The notes under the pieces were generated by a model. That model was not told the origin of the DNA and did not search any database. It saw nothing but the letters and a program-made list of their open reading frames with translations. A program made the position numbers and the translations under genes. Below are positions 20,952-23,730 of a stretch of DNA of 23,730 nucleotides, piece by piece; position 1 is the stretch's first letter, and every line of letters starts with the position of its first letter. Origin of the DNA: Rhizophagus sp. LPA8_4_AMF (Eukaryota > Glomeromycota > Glomeromycetes > Glomerales > Glomeraceae); the NCBI GenBank assembly GCA_021464525.1, contig JADRCO010000993.1:1-23730 (forward strand). The letters are read 5' to 3'.

Positions 20952-21272
20952 TAGGGATTGGAATCGATTTAATCGAAACTTTAAACTTTTTTTCGTAAGC
21001 GGCTGAAGCTAACTCCAAAATATTTTTTGATTGCAGAAAAATGATCAGCATTTGGATGCCTTTAAAAGTTATTTTGGAGTCAGACCGGTTAATATGTAAG
21101 AATTGATTCGAATCGAATCAAATCAAATCTCTATTCTTACATATTAACCAGTCTGACTCCAAATAACTTTTAAAGGCATCCAAATGCTGATCATTTTTCT
21201 GCAATCAAAAAATATTTTGGAGTTAGCATGAGCCGCCTACAAAAGATTTGATTAAATCGATTCCAATCCCTA
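20952..21272. mobile_element. hAT-like foldback MITE (321 bp)
   Basis: Left arm 20952-21103 and right arm 21133-21272 are near-perfect inverse copies around a 29-base loop. The tips are TAGGGATTGG and CCAATCCCTA. The flanks are CATGTGAA (20944-20951) and CATGTGTA (21273-21280), a 7-of-8 match. An eight-base target duplication and a TAGGG-type tip are both hallmarks of hAT transposons. The right arm lacks about a dozen bases near its outer third. There is no coding sequence; it would need a transposase from elsewhere. Confidence 0.75.
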
Positions 21273-21322
21273 CATGTGTATCGTCACATTTTGACCAATG
21301 ACAACTAGCCAAAATGAAGAAT

Positions 21323-21399
21323 GGCTAATCAGACTAGTCAATTATGGTTTGTGTGCCAAATGACGGCTGATCAGTCTAGTCAATTATGGCTTGTGTGCC
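21323..21399. repeat. 42-bp tandem duplication
   Basis: GGCTAATCAGACTAGTCAAT and onward (21323-21357) is repeated at 21365-21399 with 32 of 35 positions identical and a period of exactly 42 bases, so the reading frame is kept (SQLWFVC then SQLWLVC). The open frame that contains it runs into low-complexity sequence and has no other gene-like feature. Confidence 0.55.
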
Positions 21400-21479
21400 C
21401 GAATGATAATCAAAAATGTTTAAACTTTTTTTTCCTTAAAGTTTCTATTTATTTTAGCTTTTTTGAAAAAATTATTCTT

Positions 21480-22440
21480 TCTTTTTTTTTAGTTTTGAAA
21501 ATTTCGTTCTTTTAAAACTGTTTTTTATTCTAATTTTTTTTGCTCCTTTTATTTAGGTATCGGCATCAACCCTTCACTTTAGAACGGTAAGTTTCAAAAG
21601 TTTTGATCGTTCTTTAAACTTTTTTTTTAAAAAATATTAATTTTTTCTCTTTCTTTTTTAGGTATCAGCTTCGACCCTTTATCTTGGATTGGTAAGTTTT
21701 GAAAGTTTCATTCTTTCAAAGCTTTTTTTTTAAAAAATATTCTTTTCTAATATTTTTTTTTTTCTCATTTCTTTAGGTATTGGCTTAAACCCTTCACTTC
21801 CCTATAAAAAGTGGATATGTTTTTTATACAGAATTTATACAGAACAATACGTTTACATACTGAAAGATACATTTTCATATGGAGAGATACTGAATTGGTC
21901 AATATTCCGTAGCCTGAAAGACGTGTTTTTTATATGGATTTATACTGAAAAATGTATATACTGAGATACGGAAATTGACCAATTAATATCTCTCCGTATG
22001 AAAAACATATCTTTCAGTATGTAAACGTATTGTTCCATATAAATTCCGTATAAAAAACGTATCCACTTTTTTTATAGGGCTTTAGATCAGTAAGTTTCAA
22101 AAGTTTCATTCTTTCAAAACTTTTTTTTTGAGTTTAGGTTACAAAACATTTTTTGGGGGGTTTTTTTTTAAAAAATAAAATTTTATTTTATTTTTTTATT
22201 TTTAGGCTTTGATATTGCCTTTTGGATCAGTAAATTTTGAAATGTTTCGTTTTGAGATTTTTTCTTGAATTTTTTTTAAAAAAAAAATTTTCATTTTTTT
22301 TGTAGATATTGCTTCGACCTTGGGCTTTGAATAGGTTAGTTTTGAAGCTTTTTAAAACTTTTTTTTTGAAAAAAAATTGATTTAATTTTTATTTCTTTTT
22401 TAGATATCAGTTTAAAAAAATTACCAATCAGTTTGTTAAG
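21480..22440 (+). repeat. Tandem array of exon-like repeats with splice-site-like borders
   Basis: Units of about 105-120 bases recur. Each holds a 30-base block preceded by a T-rich tract ending in AG and followed by GTAAGT or a close variant. Blocks 1-3 are 21557-21586, 21662-21691 and, once a 280-bp insertion is set aside, 21777-21799 plus 22083-22089. Blocks 4-6 (near 22206, 22305 and 22404) are more diverged. The conserved core is GTATCRGCTTCGACCCTT-like, and the following spacer starts GTAAGTTTYRAAAGTTT. In frame, blocks 1 and 2 read VSASTLHFRT and VSASTLYLGL; block 3 has a stop. The layout copies that of short internal exons with short introns, amplified in tandem. No gene joined to it was found. 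Confidence 0.6.
21800..22079. mobile_element. 280-bp foldback MITE inserted in the third array unit
   Basis: Two arms of about 112 bases, starting CCCTATAAAAAGTGGATA on the left and its inverse on the right, surround a centre of about 50 bases. The flanks are CTT at 21797-21799 and CTT at 22080-22082; sibling array units have CTT once at that place, so this is a three-base target duplication. Superfamily not assigned: a three-base duplication fits CACTA or PIF/Harbinger types, but the tip matches neither consensus that I know. Confidence 0.75.
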
Positions 22441-22700
22441 CAAAATACTGAATCTAACAGTATTATAATAAAAAAAAGTAATTATTAGTATTAAGTAATA
22501 ACGATTTATTTTTTATCATCATTATTTTTTGAATTATCATTATTTTTTTTAAAATAAAAAAATAAAATAAAAGCACGCATCGTAGTACGAAGCAGACCCG
22601 ATCTTTCCATTAAACAAAAATAATGAAAAGGAAGTATTGCATTTTAATTAAAAATAGTTAAATTTTATTTTTTATTTATAATAAAATTGTTTTTTCTATA

Positions 22701-23462
22701 CAGTGTGTAACGAAAAAAATTGCCGTGACAAAAAAGCAGGATTTTTTAATAATTATAGAAGATAATTTAATGAAACTAGATTTATTGGAAAGTTTATTGG
22801 ATACTTTATCGAATACAAAATTTCAAAAGGAGATATTCTATTAATAATTTTTTTATTATCATTTCATGTCAATTTTTTATTATATACTAAATAAAATTTT
22901 ATACTTTTTTCTAAAAATAATTTTGTTCCTCAATTAGATTTCAGTTGTTAGTTTTTACTATAAACATATTTAACGTTGATTACACTTTTTATGCTTTTAT
23001 TACTACCTTTATTAAGCAATGAAATTCGGGATTTATGGTAAAGAAAGTGTCATGCTTTCAATATGATTACATAAATGGCCAGTTTATTATTAGAATAAAG
23101 ATGTATGCTTCTTTAAAAAGAAACAGATCATTATCACGCATATTATAGTAAAATCACAAGTTGGATGGGTGGTTAATTACTCAAATCATGCTTAAGAATA
23201 CTTTTTACCTGGATTTTGAAAATTATATCCAATAACATGAATAGAAATGCTTGCTTCTTAATATATTTTTTTTTCGTTAAATGTCAATTCGAGATCGGAA
23301 TTTAAATTTGTGTACATATTTATAAGGTATTGTAGGGAAAATGCAAATGGACGAATTTTTTTTTTTGCAAATACCTTTAATAGAATGGTATAAATAGCCA
23401 ATAAATTATATTGAATACAAGAATAAAGCATTTTAACGTTCAAATTATTTCGTTACACACTG
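22701..23462. mobile_element. Tc1/mariner-like element with TA target duplication (762 bp)
   Basis: The left end CAGTGTGTAACGAAA (22701-22715) matches the inverse of the right end (23448-23462) perfectly over 15 bases, and TA flanks both sides. CAGT-type tips with TA duplications are typical of Tc1/mariner and related IS630 elements. The inside has no intact transposase and no recognised catalytic motif; a 61-codon minus-strand frame at 23258-23443 is not convincing. It is either a non-autonomous element or an eroded one. Confidence 0.7.
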
Positions 23463-23684
23463 TATATATCCATTTATCTTAATTCAAAATCACAGGTTTT
23501 CGTCAAATTGCTAATTTATACATGTGATCTACACGTTATAAATATTATAAATTATGACTTCTTAATTTTTATCATTTTTTTTATTACATGTTTTTAATAT
23601 TCACAATTTTTATTATATTAAATATCAACATTTTCAAATAATTATGGCGGTGAGTTTGTTATGTATTAGTTATTTGATAGGGGG

Positions 23685-23730
23685 GTTAGAATATCACCGA
23701 ACTGCGAAGCAGTTCGGATGATATTTTAAC
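23685..23730. repeat. Near-perfect palindrome with a GCGAAGC hairpin tip, running to the window edge
   Basis: Arms of about 21 bases pair with one mismatch and one bulge around the centre ACTGCGAAGCAGT (tip GCGAAGC at 23704-23710). Six G residues (23680-23685) precede the palindrome, so the pairing may continue beyond the window if C residues follow. I recall similar CGAACTGC-GAA-GCAGTTCG palindromes scattered in Rhizophagus genomes. Confidence 0.75.

Noticed and set aside
21480..22440. CRISPR array
   Set aside because: Spacers are as conserved as the repeats, the period is too long, and the host is a eukaryote.
23258..23443. Possible transposase fragment in the Tc1/mariner-like element
   Set aside because: No DDE/D block or helix-turn-helix pattern could be identified.

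Overview
This window looks like the nuclear genome of an arbuscular mycorrhizal fungus, most likely Rhizophagus or a close relative (Glomeromycotina). The DNA is very AT-rich, and both spliced genes have short GT-AG introns of about 60-95 bases. The three intact genes belong to families known to be hugely expanded in these fungi: a kelch-repeat membrane protein, a tyrosine-kinase-like (TKL) protein kinase with the Rhizophagus-type cysteine-rich N-terminus, and a MATA_HMG-type HMG-box protein. The species call is inference from gene content; no marker gene is present.

Layout. 1-3400: no gene supported; an imperfect terminal-repeat-like pair (about 122-742) and a GATCC-rich direct repeat (1091/1261). 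3405-6050, minus strand: a decayed element whose best-recognised part is a broken, 5'-truncated protein-primed family B DNA polymerase (5303-6050), followed in the same orientation by three blocks of broken, unrecognised coding sequence. 6878-8466, plus: a four-exon kelch gene (441 aa). 8467-10463: AT-rich spacer between convergent genes. 10464-12691, minus: an eight-exon TKL kinase (575 aa). 12692-19519: long gene-poor stretch with a consensus CRE/ATF palindrome upstream of the kinase, a possible 5S rRNA relic, a foldback element with 34-bp perfect arms, and a minus-strand gene relic near 16.1-16.9 kb. 19520-20146, plus: single-exon HMG-box gene (208 aa). 20952-23730: repeat-dense tail with a hAT-like foldback element, a 42-bp tandem duplication, a tandem array of exon-like 30-bp blocks bracketed by splice-site-like signals, a 280-bp foldback element inserted into that array, a 762-bp Tc1/mariner-like element, and at the window edge a palindrome centred on the very stable mini-hairpin GCGAAGC.

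There is no operon-like organisation. The genes are independent members of expanded signalling and regulatory families in a repeat-rich accessory region: a surface kelch protein, an intracellular kinase and a putative transcription factor. Nothing in the sequence shows that they act together. The most unusual features are the exon-like tandem array (21480-22440) with its precisely resolvable insertion, the decayed polymerase element, and the kinase's C-terminal tail, which is built from consecutive phase-1 exons that are all multiples of three.
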